From NCBI GenBank assembly GCA_015501605.1, contig JADNRZ010000004.1:1178001-1242000 (forward strand): a stretch of DNA of 64,000 nucleotides. Direction: 5' to 3'. Numbering within the stretch: the first letter of the stretch is position 1; each line of letters starts with the position of its first letter. Below the pieces are notes generated by a model. It was not told the origin of the DNA. It did no database searches and was given only the letters and a program-made list of their open reading frames with translations. The position numbers were made by a program, and so were the translations under genes. Positions 11,555 to 24,291 of the stretch are shown piece by piece. The stretch is from Panaeolus papilionaceus (Eukaryota > Basidiomycota > Agaricomycetes > Agaricales).

Positions 11555-13924
11555 ATGTCGACTCTCGAAGCATACCACAGTGCCAGGAATGCGCTTATTG
11601 CAGAAGATCTGCGTCACAGACGCGAGTACATGGGCGACGCGTCACGGTCATCCCTCTCGGATGAAGAGCGTGCAGCGGATGCTGTATTGAGAAAGATTCG
11701 AGCTGAGGAGGCTGAAATGGTTTGGAAAGCGGAATACGAGGGTGTTCCACACCCATTTCCCGGGATGGAGTTCTTGACTGGTGTGTATGAATGTGCTTGC
11801 TTGAGCAAATGTTGGCTAATGCTTTAGTGTAGGGAAGAGGATCATCGAGACGACAAAGTTGTTTAAAGTCTTGAGCAAGGTATGATTGCGCTCCCTAATG
11901 ATGCGCACAGCCAATAAATCAGCCTGTATAGATGCCAAAAGGCGCCCTCTTGCACTCCCATCTGGATGCGACGGTGAACGCAAAAGTTTTGCTATCTCTG
12001 GCATACAAACAGGCAGCGATCCATGTCCGCATCCCAAGCAGGCCCTTCGCACTCCCTAACGTACCTGCCGTCACCGAGACGACATCATGGGTGTATCCCA
12101 TTCTCCCAGCATCTCTGACAAAGATTCTTCCTGAATTCCTCGCTCTTCCTGCGGATGAAGCATTGCACGTTAAATATACCAGTCTGACGAGCGCAGATTA
12201 CAAGCTTGGTGAATGGGTTCCCATCAAACTTGCTCGGGAAAACTTTGCACCTGAGCTAGGTGGTCCTGAAGGCTTTGATAAATGGGCTGTCGATGGTATG
12301 ATGATCAGCCCAGTTGAGGCGTACGAAACACACAAGACAATCACACTGGTCAGTGAACTTTTTCAGTTGTACATCAGACAGAACCTTGTAACATGTCTTA
12401 TTTGCTTTGACCAGATCTGGCAGAAGTTTGCTAGTGTGTTCCTAGTGTCCTCGGTATGTGCTGAGTTTGTTTTTGCAATAGACGCCAATATTGACAATAT
12501 TGATGGGTGTCTTATTTGGACAGGGTTTGATTCGCTACGTCCCCATCTTCAGAGAGTACATTCGGGAATTCTTTCGCAGCTCTGTTGATGACGGGATTTC
12601 CTATATTGAAGCGAGAGTAAACTTTTTGTCCCGGTTCGTGAATCTTGTAGAGCCAGTTATATTTGCTGATGGACAGCAACTTTCATAGGTTCATGATTGG
12701 ACCAGACGGGAAGGATAATGTTCCTCATCGCGAGTGGCTTATCATGATTGATGAAGCTATCAAGGACGTCAAGGCAGAGCTGTCTGCACAGGGAAGGGAT
12801 GGTGAATTTTTGGGTGCCAAAGTAGGTGTATCAATGACGATAAGACGACTCGGGACCTTGGATTACTGAAATAGAACGACAGGTGATATATTCCACGATT
12901 CGATTCATCACATCAGAGGAACTCGAATGGTATTTAGAAGACTGCATCGCTTTGAAAAAAGAGTTTCCTGATCTAATTGCGGGTAAGTGTCTCGTTGGGC
13001 ATCATGGATGGACAGGAAGTGATGAAATCATTATGTGCAGGCTTCGATCTCGTAGGAGACGAGAATGTGTTGAAACCGCTGATATACTATATTGAACCGT
13101 TGTTAAGGTTCAAGGAAAGGCAGAAAGAAGAGGGAGTGGAGATTCCTTTTATCTTCCATGCTGGAGAAACGTTTGGTGACGGCACGGAAGCGGACGTTAA
13201 CCTGTATGATGCGATCCTTTTAGGCACAAAGAGGATTGGACACGGGTAGGTGATGGGTGATAGATAATGAATGCAAGTAAAGACGTGACTGACGATGGGC
13301 ATGACTTTGACAAGGTTTTCATTAATCAAGCACCCCAAACTCGTGGAAACATGTCGGGAGAAGGGGATTGCAGTTGAAGTGTGCCCGATTTCGTATGTTT
13401 TTCATCTATTATATCGAAGTTATGGTTACTGACGTCAAGAGAATAGAAACGAGATTCTGGTAGGTGTTGGTGCTGCGATGGAAGAGAGGAAAGAGATTGA
13501 ACAAATTTGAGTAGCGTTTAACGTCATCGATGCCAATGCATCCTCTGCCTGGGTTGTTGAATTATGGCGTGCCTGTCGGACTGTGTTCTGATGACCCGGC
13601 TGTGTTTGGGAACATGGGGCTGACATATGACTATTACCAGGTAAGAAGCAGGTTTTTATATTCTGTGCGGTCAACAATGTATTCATGAGGACAGGTCGTG
13701 GCTTCGAGTGAGCTGACAGGCTTGGGAACGATAAAACAACTTGGGTTGGATAGTATTCTGGTGAGCTTCTTTTATGAATGGTATATAAATTGAAGAATGA
13801 AAACTGATAGGTTGAATAGTTTTCAATGCAAAACAGTGAAGAAAAGGAGAGGTGTTTGAAAGAATTTTATAAACGGTGGGATTTATTTGTTGAGTTTATT
13901 TTGAGAGAGAGTATGCAGAGATAG
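11555..13924 (+). CDS. Adenosine deaminase, ADGF/ADA2-like
   Basis: Many short exons. The first encodes MSTLEAYHSARNALIAED and a long charged N-terminus. The metal-binding HxH motif is in MPKGALLHSHLDA. Further family blocks are DGISYIEARVNFL, FIFHAGETFGDGTEADVNLYD (with the His-Ala-Gly-Glu active site), RIGHGFSLIKHPKLVE, EVCPIS and VPVGLCSDDPAVFG, where the Asp pair binds zinc and substrate. The last intron ends at 13812-13822, after which FSMQNSEEKERCLKEFYKRW reads to the stop at 13922-13924. Members deaminate adenosine to inosine. No signal peptide is visible, so the protein is probably intracellular despite the growth-factor family name. Confidence 0.88.
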
Positions 13925-14260
13925 TTTATAGTTGTTTGTAATGTGGTGTGATGTCTAATAAAAGGTTATAAGGTAGTTACACTCTTGAATCGTTTCTATT
14001 TCGTTTCTTATTCTCGTGTGTATAGGTTTCTTTAAATTTAAGGTAAGTTTTATAATTAAAATGATTATACTCGTCCCAATCCATCGCATTCCCCTCACCT
14101 GTCTTTCCCTTTCCCTGTCCAACATCAGACTTCCACCACCACACCATAATTGCCACATCCACACACAAGAATCCAATCCAATCCAATCCAAATCCTCATA
14201 CAAACCCAAATTCCACAAAAAAAAAATTGAATTATTGAACTAAAATCCCCCCCTCGAACC
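13925..14260. other. Intergenic region before the KH-protein gene
   Basis: Contains the 3' UTR of the deaminase and a C/A- and C/T-rich leader with short repeats of the form ATCCA near 14170-14195. No gene seen. Confidence 0.5.
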
Positions 14261-15929
14261 ATGCCAGACGCCGATTCAAACCGTAAGAGGTCCCGTTCAC
14301 CCTCCGACTCCGACCAGAAGCACAACAAACGGGTCAATACCGGTGCTCCCCATACACACAGTACGACCACATCTTCTAACTCTGACTCTCATATAACAAT
14401 GGCACCAGCACATCCAAACGATACCAATTCCTCTACCCCAAATTCATCCAGAGGTGTCAAGAAAGAAGACGACCATGACTCCAAGAATACCAGTTCAAAC
14501 GACAAACGCGACTCCAAGGACGTTAATGCTTCAGCAACTACTTCTGGTGAACCATCATCATTATCAGGAGCAGGAGCAACACCGTCAGCCAACATTCACA
14601 TGAGGTGCCTTATCGTCACCCAGGACGCCTCCATCATCATCGGAAAGGGCGGCTCTCACGTCAATGAGATCCGAGAGAAGAGTGGTGCACGAGTCATGGT
14701 CTCTGAGAGCATTCCAGGAAACCCTGAACGAATTTTGAACGTTAGCGGACCCCTCGACGCAGTCTCAAAGGTGTTTTTCTCGTCCATTCTTATTCACTTC
14801 CATTCCTCCTATTTTCCCTTATTTTTCTCCAATCCTCTCATCTCATTTCCCCCGTGACTTACTCTTTTCCTGTTCAAATTCTACGTTTTAAAAGGCCTTC
14901 GGTCTCATCGTGCGCAGAATCAACGACGAACCTTTCGATGTTCCCTCCGTGCCTGGAAGCCGCGCAGTCACCATCAAATTCATGATTCCCAACTCACGAA
15001 TGGGGTCAGTGATCGGCAAAGGTGGCTCCAAGATCAAGGAGATTCAAGACGCTAGTGGTGCCAGACTAAACGCCAGCGAAGGCATGCTACCAGGCTCGAC
15101 AGAGGTACACTTCATTCATCCTTCCATATCCTTCCATCTCGCTAATCCACGCGTTTCCCCCCTTTTTTCCCCCCAAATAAACTCATTCCCTCACAACGCG
15201 GCAAACACCACACCATCTCATGATAACTCATCAATTGTCATTTCTGGCCATCAATACGCCCGTTTACACGTTCCATTCTTAAATTATCTCCGTCGTTGTC
15301 TCTCCCACAGCGTGTTTTGAGCGTCGCGGGTGTCGCAGATGCCATCCATATCGCTACATACTACATTGGCAACATCCTCATCGAGGCCCAAGAGAAGATG
15401 CCTTCACATAACAACTCTTCCTACCGCCCAGGTCCAAGCAGTTCTTCGCGTAGCGGCTCTAGTCGTGGACCCATGTCAAGTGCATCGTCCTACGTGCCAT
15501 CTTACAGCTCTGCTTCTAGCTACCAGCCTCATCCTGGGCCGCCAGCTCATCTCAGCCACAACCCCCACAACCCTCCTCAGCAGTTGCAAACTCAACAAAT
15601 CTTCATCCCTAATGATCTCGTCGGGTGCATCATTGGCAAGGGTGGTAGCAAGATTAACGAGATTCGGCATATGAGCGCCAGTCAAATCAAAATCATGGAG
15701 CCTGGTGCCACGGGTACCAGTGTAGGAGGAGCACCCGCTCCTGTGGGAGGAGAGGGTGAGAGGTTGGTGGTTATTACCGGCCAACCTGCCAACATTCAAA
15801 TGGCTGTGCAATTACTTTATCATGTACGTCTCCGATATCGGTTTTTCCTGGTTTTTTCACTGACATCTTCTCATGTAGCGATTGGAGCAAGAGAAGCAGA
15901 AGCAGCTGAGAGCAGCCACTTCGAGTTAA
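14261..15929 (+). CDS. Triple KH-domain RNA-binding protein (PCBP/hnRNP K-like)
   Basis: Four exons (14261-14770, 14895-15104, 15311-15823, 15879-15929). A Ser/Asp/Lys-rich disordered N-terminus of about 110 residues is followed by KH1 (MRCLIVTQDASIIIGKGG), KH2 (IKFMIPNSRMGSVIGKGG) and KH3 (QIFIPNDLVGCIIGKGG). Each has an intact GKGG loop that contacts RNA. A Ser/Tyr/His/Pro-rich linker lies between KH2 and KH3. The protein ends RLEQEKQKQLRAATSS. The layout is that of poly(C)-binding proteins and of yeast Pbp2 and Hek2, which act in mRNA stability, localisation or telomere functions. The exact role here is unknown. Confidence 0.9.
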
Positions 15930-17202
15930 ATGGCTATTTTCTCGTAACACGTCCCCTTCCAAATTCTGACCGTGCTCAGGGCATCTCTAGTCCACATCCC
16001 TGTTCTGTGACTGTATTCCGTATTTTTTTGATGTTCTATATGTTTACCCCACCAGACATTCGACTCTCATTAGTCGTCGCCCATATTTTTGCCTTTACTC
16101 TGACTCCTACCTTTACCCATATCCCTCCCATATTCTACGTTGCTCGACCATTCCATTATTTTGTCATCCCAGTTCACCTTGTTTCCTACCTGTTCCGTAT
16201 TGTTCGACTATGATGCTCGTTGCCTTCTCATTACATATGTCTGTTCTTTTCCTGCTAAATTTCCTTCCTCCCAAAAATTTCATTTGTTTCCCCACGAATG
16301 ACACCCTTTCCGTCCCCAATTCGCCGATTATCGTCTCAACCCACTCAAGGGAACGTTGTCCCACTCCATATCACGCACACTATTTAGGTCGATTGTCAGA
16401 CCCAGCGTCCTCTTCTCGTCCCAGACTCCAACTCTCCCTGAAGCTTATTTGTTTACCCAGCCTGCATACATATTCGTCGTTGCATGCCTCAGCTTCTTTG
16501 GTCGCCTTGCTTGGTTATCGATCATCTCCGCCCGCACACAGCATGCTCTTTATTAGCATTATCCTTAACCGTACCCTACTACTACCCCACTACTACTACT
16601 CGCATATCCATCATCCCCCACCCAGCCCAACCATCCAACCATCCCCGCGTTTCGTCACACACACACTTTATTCATACCAGGACTCCGTACTCCGACTTTG
16701 CAGTTGTTGACACTATTACTACAGCCCCCTTCCCTTGAATTTGTTGCTTCATCGTTGATGCACCACCTATATGCCGTCCTTTTTTGGGATTTTTGTTGGC
16801 GTCACTAGACTTTGATATGTTTTTTTGTCTCTTTCGAGTGATACATACCAATGTCATGTTTCTGACCTGAACTCAAACTACTTGTTGTGACTTCGCTGAG
16901 GTTTTTGTGGTCATAGGCGCGTATATGCGTTCATAATCCCACCTCAACGACCCACGACCTCGGAGAAGGTGAAGCAAGATCGTGACTCCCAAATGGAGAT
17001 ATTTTATCACGTCAGCAATGCTCTGCCAAAAGTTTTGCAGTCAAAGTTGACGCTTGCGATCTGTGTACCACATCCTCCATCCATTCTTCCTTCAGGTTTT
17101 TCCTGCGTATTTTCCAAGATAACGGGGTGTATTCACGAAATTCCGACGACGCTCCCCAATTAATCTTTCAAAACGACAATTGATTGACATTCACCACAAA
17201 AC
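15930..17202. other. Long T/C-rich intergenic region
   Basis: About 1.27 kb between the KH-protein stop and the BRX1 start. The plus strand is strongly pyrimidine-rich as far as about 16750, probably a long 3' UTR plus promoter. Open stretches here look compositional and show no domain. Confidence 0.5.
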
Positions 17203-18586
17203 ATGGCGTCAATCCTAAAAGCACAAAAAGCAAATGCTACAAAAGCCGACTCCAAGTCAAAAGGCAAACGCAAGGCGGATGAGATGGACGTGGACGGGGA
17301 GGGTGATGCGGTTATGGGCGAAGAGAAGAAGAAGAAGGTGTTAAGGAATAAGCAGAGGGTTATGTTGCTCTCTTCAAGGGGAATTACGCATAGGATGAGG
17401 CATCTGATGAATGACTTGGAGGTGCTTTTGCCCCATGTCAAGAAGGGTGAGTTGACTCATTCGGTTTTCTCGGTGGTTGAAGGTTTTACGTTTTGAAATG
17501 GGAGGGAAGTCATGTATCATTTCATTTGACATGTCGGATTTTACTCTCTTCGCTTTTCGTCGTTTTCCATGAACCGATCTGACCGCCTGTCATGTTATTC
17601 TAGACTCTAAACTTGACTCAAAATCGCAATTGAACCTCCTCCCTGAACTCGCTGACCTCAACAACTGCAACAACACGCTTTACTTTGAGGCGCGCCGACA
17701 TGAGGACCTGTATCTTTGGGCCGCAAAGACACCTAACGGGCCTAGCATCAAAATGCACGTCCAAAACGTGCACACTATGGACGAGCTAAAGATGACAGGT
17801 AACTGTCTGAAGGGAAGCAGGGGACTTGTCAGCTTCTGCAACCGATTCAACGAGACAGAGTGGGGCCGTTTGACCAAGGAGATGTTCACTCAGGTAATTG
17901 GAGTTTTTTTATCACGTTCTTCATGCAGGGTGATAACACATTTTGCACTTTGAATGATTAGATTTTCTCCGTTCCACCTACCTCGAGGCGCAGTAAACCA
18001 TTTATTGACCATATCTTGACGTTTTCCATCGTGGATGATAAGATATGGTTCCGTAATTTCCAGGTGAGTAATTCCTTTCTTTTATTTTATTGAGTCAAGG
18101 GTGGGTCACTTGATCCAGACTACAAAGCGTGGATACAGGATCATTTGATTTGGTGGCATTTAATCGTATTTCCACCCTTGATAGAGTGTACAATTCTGAA
18201 ACAAAAGAACAAGGATTGACATTTAATTATTTAGATTATGGAGAAAGACCCTTTGCAGCCGAATGGCCCGCCACAAACATCACTTATCGAAATAGGACCT
18301 CGGTTTGTGCTCACACCGATTAGGATATTCGAAGGCGCCTTTGGCGGGGCAACGGTTTATTCCAACCCAGGTGAGTCAAGACACCATCTTTGTCTTCGAC
18401 TAATAATAATAATGATTTTAATCTTTTTTAGAATTTGTTTCACCTACATCTGTTCGTCAAGCTATTCGAAGAGAAAAGGGAACCAAGTACAACCACCGTA
18501 AAGACGCTGAACTCGAGAGCGAGAAGAGAAAAGCGCAAAGACAGCTCGAAGAGAACACACTGAGCGTGAGAAAGGTGTTCGCCTGA
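17203..18586 (+). CDS. BRX1: Ribosome biogenesis protein BRX1 (Brix domain)
   Basis: Several exons. The N-terminus is Lys/Asp-rich (KGKRKADEMDVDGEGDAV), then the Brix domain begins with KQRVMLLSSRGITHRMRHLM and continues with NTLYFEARRHEDLYLWAAK, PNGPSIKMHVQNVHTMDELK, GNCLKGSRGLVSF and KPFIDHILTFSIVDDKIWFR. The C-terminus is charged (YNHRKDAELESEKRKAQRQ) and ends at 18584-18586. BRX1 acts in the nucleolus in assembly of the large ribosomal subunit, including 5S RNP and 27S pre-rRNA steps. Identification is firm because the conserved blocks run in the usual order. Confidence 0.92.
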
Positions 18587-18745
18587 TTTACAAAGTCATT
18601 ATTCTTTTGGGAGGAATGTGTTTGTTATGACGTAATTTGATTTGATGTCTCTTGTTTCACGCTGTCCTTTGTCCTTTCTGAGATCGTTATAAGTACAAGA
18701 TCCAAAGATGAACAGCTCTATTCCTTACTCTCCTTCTCTTCTTCA

Positions 18746-20474
18746 ATGGCCTTGTCTCTGAACATCGTGCCCGCTGATTCTACTCTTAATCTTTACGGCG
18801 AGCCAGACTCAACGTACGTTCTATTTTATCCTTGAAATCGTTTTATTTTCTGATAATTTTAATTTACAGTTCAGCGTACTCGTTGTCAGGACATGTTGCC
18901 TTGTCTCTATCTTCACCTTTTTCCTTCTTTGAGCCAAGAAGAACCGCCCGCGTTTTACTCCAATCGCTATCTCTAACCTTTGAAGGCCAGACAGAGATCT
19001 TTACTCCTGCCACAGGTTATTCTGCTCTCAGATTATGTTCCATCACCCACGAACTCGCTCCCTCGGAGCCCATTGAATTGACGAATGAGGGACATGAAGA
19101 CTCAGAGGAGCCTTGTTAGTATCTTAACATTCATATTCGTCCCTCTTGTCTTTGCTTATGCGGTATTTTCTATTAGCAACATGGAATTTCATCTTCAATA
19201 TCCCTATTCCCGGCTGGTTACCTGCAACGACCACACTCGGCATCGAGGATATTGGCATTAGATATGGACTATATGCTTCTGCAAAATTCTCCCATATCGA
19301 TGAGCAGCAGGTGTCAGGATGGGGATTCGCGACACTATGCGCCCCTTTCAGATCCAGGGTTAAGACGTCTGCGGCAATGAAGGATATCAAATTACGCCGC
19401 TATATCCACGCCCCCTCCCATGAAGAAGTCCATGTCCCATGTGTCAACTACCTTGTCAACTCTATCACGTCGTCTGCTGGAAGTCCCCAAGCGAGTTCAA
19501 AGAGAATACCGCCGGAAGTGCTGTCGTGTATTCAGGTCCTGACATCGGTACAGACACATGTCAACATGAAGGACAACACACTGCCGGTCACCGTTCGTAT
19601 GCGAACAAAGGACCTCTCTGCGGAAGAATGCAAGAAGCTTCAGGTCACTGACATCTCTGTCGATATTATTCAGCAGGAAAAGATCCGTTTCCGTCCCTCC
19701 GCCTCGTACCTCTCGCGATTCCCCCTTCCACCCAAGGAGATGCAACCCCCACGAAAAGCGCTGATCGATCCTCATCCCCTTAACGCCGTTTACGACGTTG
19801 GTCTCTATGTCACTTCAGAGCTTTCCGAGTCTGTATGCAGGCAGTTTTCACTACTACCTTCGTCGACGAGTGGGAAGTACAAGCTTGAAGAGAACAACTA
19901 TGCGTTTGTGAACGACAACGATCAGGAGGAGAACCCAACCTGGTATACCATGGAAACGACGGTACCTTTTGTCCAACGCAGTCCCATCGACATCGATGCT
20001 GATATGCTGGAATGGGCCGGACCTGCCAACATTCGCGCAACAGGCAGCAGCCCGCTGTACACTGTCTCTCATGACGTTCATGTCGCTGTGACGTGCACTT
20101 ATGACATTCCAGGAGGACCACCTGCCGCCGAGCGACTGACGTTCAAGATCCCTGTGACATTTGCCAGAGTCCCTGAAAGACTACGTCGCCCCCGCGCTGG
20201 GTCCACCACCGTTCCTATGCCTTGTTTGCCCGCTTATTCGCAGCTGTATGACCGCAACGGTGAACAGAAGATCGACTACTCTGTGCCTCTCCCTCTTTAT
20301 ACTCCACCCAGTGCTATGCTTGTTGACGTTTCGGATTCAACGAATTCTGCACCTGCGCCTGCGCCTTGCCCTACTACTACTACAAGATTCACACCTAATA
20401 CTTATCATGACGCTCGGGACGACGATGGCGCCAAGATGAATACTCCTCTGCTAATGCAAGGCGTCGAAGCCTAA
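18746..20474 (+). CDS. Arrestin-like domain protein
   Basis: Three exons. The first encodes MALSLNIVPADSTLNLYGEP, the second begins at the T/SAYSLSGHVALSLSSP join, and the long third exon starts STWNFIFNIPIPGWLPATT near 19180. The opening beta-strands with LYGEP...LSGHVALSLSSP and the phrase LSLTFEGQTEIF are typical of fungal arrestin N-terminal sandwiches. A second beta-rich region with QVLTSVQTHVNMKDNTLPVTVR follows. The tail carries LPAYSQLYD and PLYTPP, short Pro/Tyr motifs, but no canonical PPxY ubiquitin-ligase motif. Relatives act as adaptors for Rsp5-driven endocytosis of transporters. The fold assignment is fairly sure; the role as adaptor is inference. Confidence 0.65.
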
Positions 20475-21510
20475 TATTCCGATCTCTACCTCTCTCTTTA
20501 TCTCAAGAGCCTTGATGGCTTGCGTTTCCTCCCCCTCTCGCATCTTATTTATCTGTTGCAACCTTTATCAACGAACTCTCCCGACCTTCGATTTTCGCCA
20601 TCATCACGATCCTTTTACGTTCCTTGTCCAACTGTGAACACCACTGTAGCCATATTCATTCCTTTTGCCTCGTTCTCTTCGTTTTCTCTGGGTCTCTTTT
20701 CTCTCCAATGATCAGCATACAATCACCCTTTACTTGATTATATTACATTCGACCTTCAAACTATTGCACTTTTTTCTTCTCTCTCTTCTCTCTCTCTCCT
20801 TCGTACATTCGTACATTCGTTCATTGCATGCCTGCCTCCCCCTCTACAATATTTTATCAACCACCTCACTTTGAGATGCTCGAATTCAAAGTGCACAGTT
20901 TACTATCAACCTCGCTGTATTTTTTTACTTGTACCATTCGTGTTACCTGTTCCACAACCAAAATGTTCATTTCGTTTCGTGAAAATTTATGCGTCTAATA
21001 AGCTACCAATATGGAGTGAACACCAACGATGAAATCTAAACAAGGCAAGTGCCTCGCTTCGCTACGACTACCAGTGAATGGTATGCGGAAATCGACGGAC
21101 CAAGCAAACGGTAGAAAAAAAACCGGATTTGCAATAGAATCATTTCAAAATGCAGAATGACAAAAGCAAGTGCATGGATAGGGAAACACGCAAATACATG
21201 CAAACGAATTCGCAGGTAATGCTTAAAGTATAGGTAATAATAATAAGTGACTTGGTCTTTTGCAGTGAGACTGCATGACGATTTGTTGAATGTGTTGGTG
21301 GATTGGCCCCTATCTTTTGAGTACCCTTTGGTCGTGAGAATGACCATTGATGTGATCTTTCTGGTTCAGCAGCAGTCGATTTTCTTTTGACTCTTGCTTC
21401 GCACTCAACATAACATGGCTCCCTCGAGTTATACTTAATAGGGACAGAATTTGTGTTTCGATTTTTACTACTATCTGAGACTTTAATACTCTCTGGTCGC
21501 CTCACTGGCA
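20475..21510. other. Convergent intergenic region
   Basis: Lies between the arrestin-like gene (plus) and the six-hairpin glycosidase-like gene (minus), whose 3' ends face each other. The plus strand is T/C-rich to about 20970. No gene seen. Confidence 0.5.
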
Positions 21511-23637
21511 TCACATCCACTTCCCCATGCCCTCAACTTCAACCTTCCAATCCTTCGGGAATGCTACTGCACTATCTGCCTTTCCATCCCATCCACCAGC
21601 CATCATTCCAACAGCCAACAACAGAGACGAGCTGCCAGGAAAATACGGCGTCGGAACCCTCGACCCACCCACAGGCATTCCCAACGCGTCAAATTGGAAA
21701 CTTGGATCTAAAAGCCAGCTAACAGCCCTCTCAGGGTCTCCCATTCTCGCAGCAGTCATCGCGAGCAACGGGAAATCCCAGCCATACGAAAATGGGAAGT
21801 TCCACGTCTCGTATATCTTTTGAACCGTCGCATTGAAGACGTTGAGGTCCAGTCGGGAATCGGGAGCCAGCCAGCCGTATAACCCAAGAAGTGCTGGGTG
21901 ATCTTCTGCTAGGGAGGGCGTCGTCCACATGTTTTGGATGCCTTCATACAAGACATATACACTGTCTTGGACTGGGAACGGCGCCAAGTTGTCTCGAACA
22001 TGGGACCATGTCTTCGGGACGCTCTTATTTTGTCTCTGCTTCCACTTCGATGCCACGTCTAACCCGAACCTCCAATACGCAAGCTCAAAGGCAGGATTGA
22101 CCGTCTGATTTGGATTCGTATTTTCGGAGACGGGATACATAGGCGGCCCGAGATCGAAGACATTGGTGGACTCATTCCACCAGGCGAAGCTTGCCATGAA
22201 GTCAGCTGTGGTGGTTAAAACCGTGTCCCACTTCTTCAACGTCCCAGAAGAAGGATCGACCCGCCATTCCATCTCTGCAAAGAACATGGGGTGCGGTTGT
22301 TGCCAGATTAAGAGCGAGTTGATCTCTCCTGGCGCAGAACGACCGCTGGGGTCACTCATCTTGCCTAGTCTCGCACCTTGATATCCCTGCTGTGCGGCCC
22401 GCTCGATACTTGTGGGCAAGAACCGCTCGTATATTCCGATGCTTCGATCATAGAGCTCCCATTTTCCCCAAAGTTGCCAGTGGGCAATATGCCAGAACAC
22501 CATTTCGAGATGGAATTTACCGTACCAGCCGTTGTTGACCAGCCCGGATTCTTGGGGAGGATCGCGGCCTGCTGAGTTGACTGCGAGGAGGTATTGGGAG
22601 AGGATGATGCGGCGTTGGAGCTCGAATGCAGAGGAATTTGTAAGAGGGAGGGAGACGAAGGCGCCGGTCGACCAGTAGTTGTTCCACCATGATGCAGCGG
22701 CGGTTTCGACCTGGTTGAATGTGGCTGTTGACTGTGGTCGGATTTCAGCGAATGTTGCGGTGAATGATAGGGTGGCTCCTCCCTTCCCGGGCCGCAAGAT
22801 ATACCGGTGTGCTTCTGCTGGCTGCCTGGAAAGAAAAGCAGAATTACTGTTCCACGATATGTCAGTGAAGTACGTTGTCGCATCCAGATCATGCTGAATC
22901 ATTGCCCCATTCTTCTTCGACACCAAGGTGGTGGTATGGCTGGCTGTCGCGTTCCAAACACCTACGAATGGCGCATCGAATTTATTTTGACCGCTGGCAT
23001 ACGGATAGTCGAAAAAGACGCCCAATTTCCCTTGAGCTACCAACGGAGACGATATCTGAACTCCAATCGTGTCCGAGTCGGGGTGAACAACGGTTTTGAC
23101 AACCACTTTTTGCTTCGAAAACTGGAACTCGGACGTCGCCTCCCCACCCCACAAATCCAAAACCTGACTTCGCCCTTCTAAATCGCCCTCACTCACATTT
23201 TGCCCTCCGAACCACAGTCCTACTCTACCTAGGTTGATTCGATGTGGATTTGCTATCATCCACTGGCTGATATCCGCTTCGGCGGGATTGGGTTGATCAT
23301 AGTCAACGAGTCTTCCATGAGTCAGCCATTGCAGTCCAGTGAAATCGTCTGGAGAGGTCTGGTTTGCGGTCCTTGGGAGGGAGCTATTGTGCCACCCCCA
23401 GCTGCTAAGTGTGTTGTGGGGTATGAAAGTTTGAAGCCCTGTTATGTCGGCTCCGAATGCGAAGTTACCGTTCCCGAGGTGAAGGGGGGAATAGGGATCT
23501 GAAGCATTGCGGTGGAGGTTGAAGGTTTGAACGATGGTTTTTCGGGGGATGCGAGCGAACACTGCAAAAATCTGGGTGAAGAGGAGAAGTGTCGATAGAC
23601 GCGTACGGCGAGTGTTGGTGGCGTCAAACGGAAGCAT
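21511..23637 (-). CDS. Secreted six-hairpin glycosidase-like protein
   Basis: A single uninterrupted exon of 708 residues, unusual beside its intron-rich neighbours. The N-terminus has a basic stretch and a hydrophobic segment (LSTLLLFTQIFAVFA) that reads as a signal peptide or anchor. An N-terminal beta domain starts SPLHLGNGNFAFGADITGLQTF, as in GH65/GH95-like enzymes. A helical (alpha/alpha)6 domain contains NNGWYGKFHLEMVFWHIAHW, whose Glu is the likely catalytic acid by analogy with that clan, and later EGIQNMWTTPSLAEDHPALLGLYG. Several NxS/T sites suggest glycosylation. The substrate is unknown. It is divergent from the DUF1996 gene with 654 bp between the start codons. Confidence 0.75.
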   Translation of the reverse strand: MLPFDATNTRRTRLSTLLLFTQIFAVFARIPRKTIVQTFNLHRNASDPYSPLHLGNGNFAFGADITGLQTFIPHNTLSSWGWHNSSLPRTANQTSPDDFTGLQWLTHGRLVDYDQPNPAEADISQWMIANPHRINLGRVGLWFGGQNVSEGDLEGRSQVLDLWGGEATSEFQFSKQKVVVKTVVHPDSDTIGVQISSPLVAQGKLGVFFDYPYASGQNKFDAPFVGVWNATASHTTTLVSKKNGAMIQHDLDATTYFTDISWNSNSAFLSRQPAEAHRYILRPGKGGATLSFTATFAEIRPQSTATFNQVETAAASWWNNYWSTGAFVSLPLTNSSAFELQRRIILSQYLLAVNSAGRDPPQESGLVNNGWYGKFHLEMVFWHIAHWQLWGKWELYDRSIGIYERFLPTSIERAAQQGYQGARLGKMSDPSGRSAPGEINSLLIWQQPHPMFFAEMEWRVDPSSGTLKKWDTVLTTTADFMASFAWWNESTNVFDLGPPMYPVSENTNPNQTVNPAFELAYWRFGLDVASKWKQRQNKSVPKTWSHVRDNLAPFPVQDSVYVLYEGIQNMWTTPSLAEDHPALLGLYGWLAPDSRLDLNVFNATVQKIYETWNFPFSYGWDFPLLAMTAARMGDPERAVSWLLDPSFQFDALGMPVGGSRVPTPYFPGSSSLLLAVGMMAGGWDGKADSAVAFPKDWKVEVEGMGKWM

Positions 23638-24291
23638 CGATGTATGGCGAAGCCGTCATCGCAGAAATTCTGAAGAGGACTACCATATGTATGATTTGGT
23701 GACGATGCTTGCTAATTATAAGACTGGGTTCTTCGTGGTTCATCACCCTTCGAGTCTATGCTTCGAACAGAGCTCCAGCCACAAATGCTACGTTCAGAAC
23801 ATCCCGGTCCGTTGTATTGATCCCAATGATTTACCGGGACGCTGATAAAGACAGAAGCTTGGATCATGCTCGCAGCATTCCGAATACACCACAAACATAT
23901 GTATAATTTGCCTAAAAATACGAATCCACCACTCGCGCCGTGTGTCCAACGCCTTCACGGGCATCTGAGGGAGTATTAAAACTGGCATGTAAGCTATGGT
24001 AAATCCCAGGCTTCATCGTCGCACTCATGACCATGCAAGTAAGCGGCACCCTGACCAACAGTCACTAAACTAGCTTCGAGCTAATCTGAAATGTTAGCTT
24101 TCGTTATCACGGAGTTCGGACAAACAAGCTTGGTGAAGGAAGGGGTTGCCCATCATTCTTCAATTTAGCCTCCGCAGCGACCATCAAACCGAAGATTATG
24201 CCCAGTCAGGGACGATGAGCTTGTCCAACAACCCAAACTGATGCTGAGCTCCATGTAACGAACAGCACTTCCTGTTTGTTCATTTACCTCC
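23638..24291. other. Divergent promoter region of two secretory genes
   Basis: Lies between the starts of the six-hairpin glycosidase-like gene and the DUF1996 gene. No open frame with recognisable content was seen. Confidence 0.5.

Noticed and set aside
16210..16710. Plus-strand open frame of 166 codons after the KH-protein gene
   Set aside because: Composed of Pro/Ser/His/Leu from a C/T-rich tract with overlapping open frames; no conserved features.
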